Both the position numbers and the translations under genes were made by a program. Under the pieces are notes generated by a model, which saw only the letters and a program-made list of their open reading frames with translations, ran no database searches and was not told where the DNA came from. DNA of 64,000 bases from Calothrix membranacea FACHB-236 (GTDB lineage: Bacteria; Cyanobacteriota; Cyanobacteriia; Cyanobacteriales; Nostocaceae), in contig NZ_JACJPX010000040.1 in NCBI RefSeq assembly GCF_014696315.1, forward strand, positions 1 through 64,000, given 5' to 3'. Every line of letters begins with the position of its first letter. Position 1 is the stretch's first letter. This document shows positions 62,949 to 64,000 of the stretch, in pieces.

Positions 62949-63451
62949 AGTCTTTTCAGAGTTTATCTAAGTCTCAAAATACTATACAACGATATCAATG
63001 GTGATTTCAGAAATAGGTCTCTCGTTTTGTTGCGGGAATAAGTTTTTCTCACGCAGAGGCGCAAAGAAAAATTTCTGAGGTTCAGTTTGTTGAAGTTAAA
63101 TTTTAAAATGCTCTGTTTGCTTCAGCATTTAGAAATATAATTAGCTTTCATCTTAATTTTCTTTTATCGACATCTTCAGAGAAAATGGTTAAAGCCAGAT
63201 TTTCTGAAGTTTGATATTGCTGCCTTTAGCTACCATGTTTGAGTTCAATTACAACCTGTATGCGTTGATTTCCTCTTTAGGCGAGATGAAATGCAATTTC
63301 TCTTATACAGCATTTGCTATACCACATTTGTAGACAAAAGCCAATAGCTAATGAGGCAAAATGGGTCAAAAATGGGTAGTAAAAAGTAAGAAAAAAGTAA
63401 GAAACGGATTTTTTGGTAAACGCTAGAAAGTAGATATAGAGAGGAAAAGAG
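62949..63451. other. Intergenic region upstream of rsmA
   Basis: About 500 bases between two divergent genes. It is AT-rich and without a convincing ORF. The rsmA ribosome-binding site GAGGAAAAGAG is at 63441-63451. No clear operator seen. Confidence 0.5.
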
Positions 63452-64000
63452 ATGGTACGACCGCGCAAGGTCTTTGCTCAGCATTGGCTCAAAAGTGAGA
63501 AGGCTCTGGACGCAATTGTCAAGGCGGCGGAGTGCAAGGAGGGCGATCGCGTCCTGGAGATTGGCCCTGGTACCGGCATCCTAACTCGGCGTTTATTACC
63601 TTTGGTGCAATCTTTGGTGGCTGTAGAAATTGATAGAGATTTGTGCGATTTATTAGCAAAGCAACTGGGTCAAAGAGAAAATTTTCTGCTGCTGCAAGGT
63701 GATTTTTTGACTTTAGATGTACAAGGAAATTTAGCAGCATTTCCTAAGTTTCAAAATCAAAATAAAGTTGTTGCGAATATCCCCTATAACATTACAGGGC
63801 CAATAATTGAAAAACTGCTGGGGACGATTGCAAATCCTAACCCTAACCCCTTTGATTCAATAGTGTTATTAGTGCAGAAAGAAGTAGCAGAAAGGTTATA
63901 TGCAAAAGCAGGTTCCAAAACCTTTGGAGCATTGAGTATAAGGGTGCAATATTTGGCAGAATGTGAGTTAATTTGTACAGTGCCAGCAAGTGCATTTCAT
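63452..64000 (+). CDS. rsmA: 16S rRNA (adenine1518/1519-N6)-dimethyltransferase, partial
   Basis: Dimethylates two adjacent adenines in the 3' hairpin of 16S rRNA late in small-subunit assembly. The first 183 codons are in the window and the gene runs off the right edge. It starts MVRPRKVFAQHWLKSEKALDAIV (RKxFGQ-type N-terminus), followed by the SAM motif VLEIGPGTGILTRRLL, acidic loop VAVEIDRDL, QGDFLTLD, and the catalytic motif IV NIPYNITGPI. Ribosome-binding site GAGGAAAAGAG is directly upstream. Confidence 0.95.
   Translation, partial: MVRPRKVFAQHWLKSEKALDAIVKAAECKEGDRVLEIGPGTGILTRRLLPLVQSLVAVEIDRDLCDLLAKQLGQRENFLLLQGDFLTLDVQGNLAAFPKFQNQNKVVANIPYNITGPIIEKLLGTIANPNPNPFDSIVLLVQKEVAERLYAKAGSKTFGALSIRVQYLAECELICTVPASAFH

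Overview
The window reads as chromosomal DNA of a filamentous, Nostoc/Calothrix-type cyanobacterium. The signs are very frequent GCGATCGC (HIP1) octamers, many tracts of 7-base short tandem repeats (STRR) between genes, a Rubisco activase with a C-terminal RbcS-like domain, a high-light-inducible protein, WD40 and TPR proteins, and several very large multi-PAS sensor kinases. I found no rRNA, tRNA, CRISPR array or intact transposase.

Layout. 0-13 kb: leuB; an MscS-type channel; an ABC ATPase with two tandem paralogous permeases; a five-copy tandem array that I interpret as minus-strand small-RNA genes (7.78-8.88 kb); an osmoprotectant ABC operon; ald; a Hlip gene. 13-25 kb: a WD40 protein and a signalling block (REC-wHTH-Hpt-REC-REC regulator, DUF4118/PAS/GAF sensor kinase with a partner receiver, a further receiver, and a PATAN-REC/PixH-like pair whose small receiver has lost its phospho-acceptor Asp). 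25.8-31.2 kb: an accessory cassette with a TPR-CHAT (caspase-like) gene broken by one in-frame stop, a small soluble protein, and a protein with two C-terminal membrane segments. 31.2-36 kb: a MITE-like element, an RluD-type pseudouridine synthase, thioredoxin, and serA-prmA on the minus strand. 36-46 kb: Ser/Thr kinase-WD40, Uma2 protein, a methyltransferase-HIT fusion, rca, a GH13 enzyme, a GT-B-like protein, and an Rpn-type nuclease gene broken by a 43-bp tandem duplication. 46-52 kb: pentapeptide protein, YjbQ, Nif3-like, small conserved proteins, an MBL/beta-CASP hydrolase, and a probable NdhP. 52-56.3 kb: a ParA-like ATPase behind a perfect 18-bp-arm palindrome, a DNA-binding-type small protein, a GerMN lipoprotein and a tyrosine recombinase, which looks like an integrated plasmid or island remnant. 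56.4-64 kb: a seven-PAS orphan kinase, Uma2, a RelB/RelE-like pair, a degenerate M48 peptidase with a 57-aa upstream gene, and the start of rsmA, which runs off the window.

How it fits together. Housekeeping genes (leuB, serA, prmA, rluD, trx, rsmA, ald, rca) alternate with signalling and accessory cassettes. Repeat families have reached gene ends many times: at least five stop codons lie in or directly beside STRR sequence, and one more is supplied by a dispersed palindrome. The strongest candidates for something undescribed are the tandem small-RNA array and the CHAT/membrane-protein cassette.
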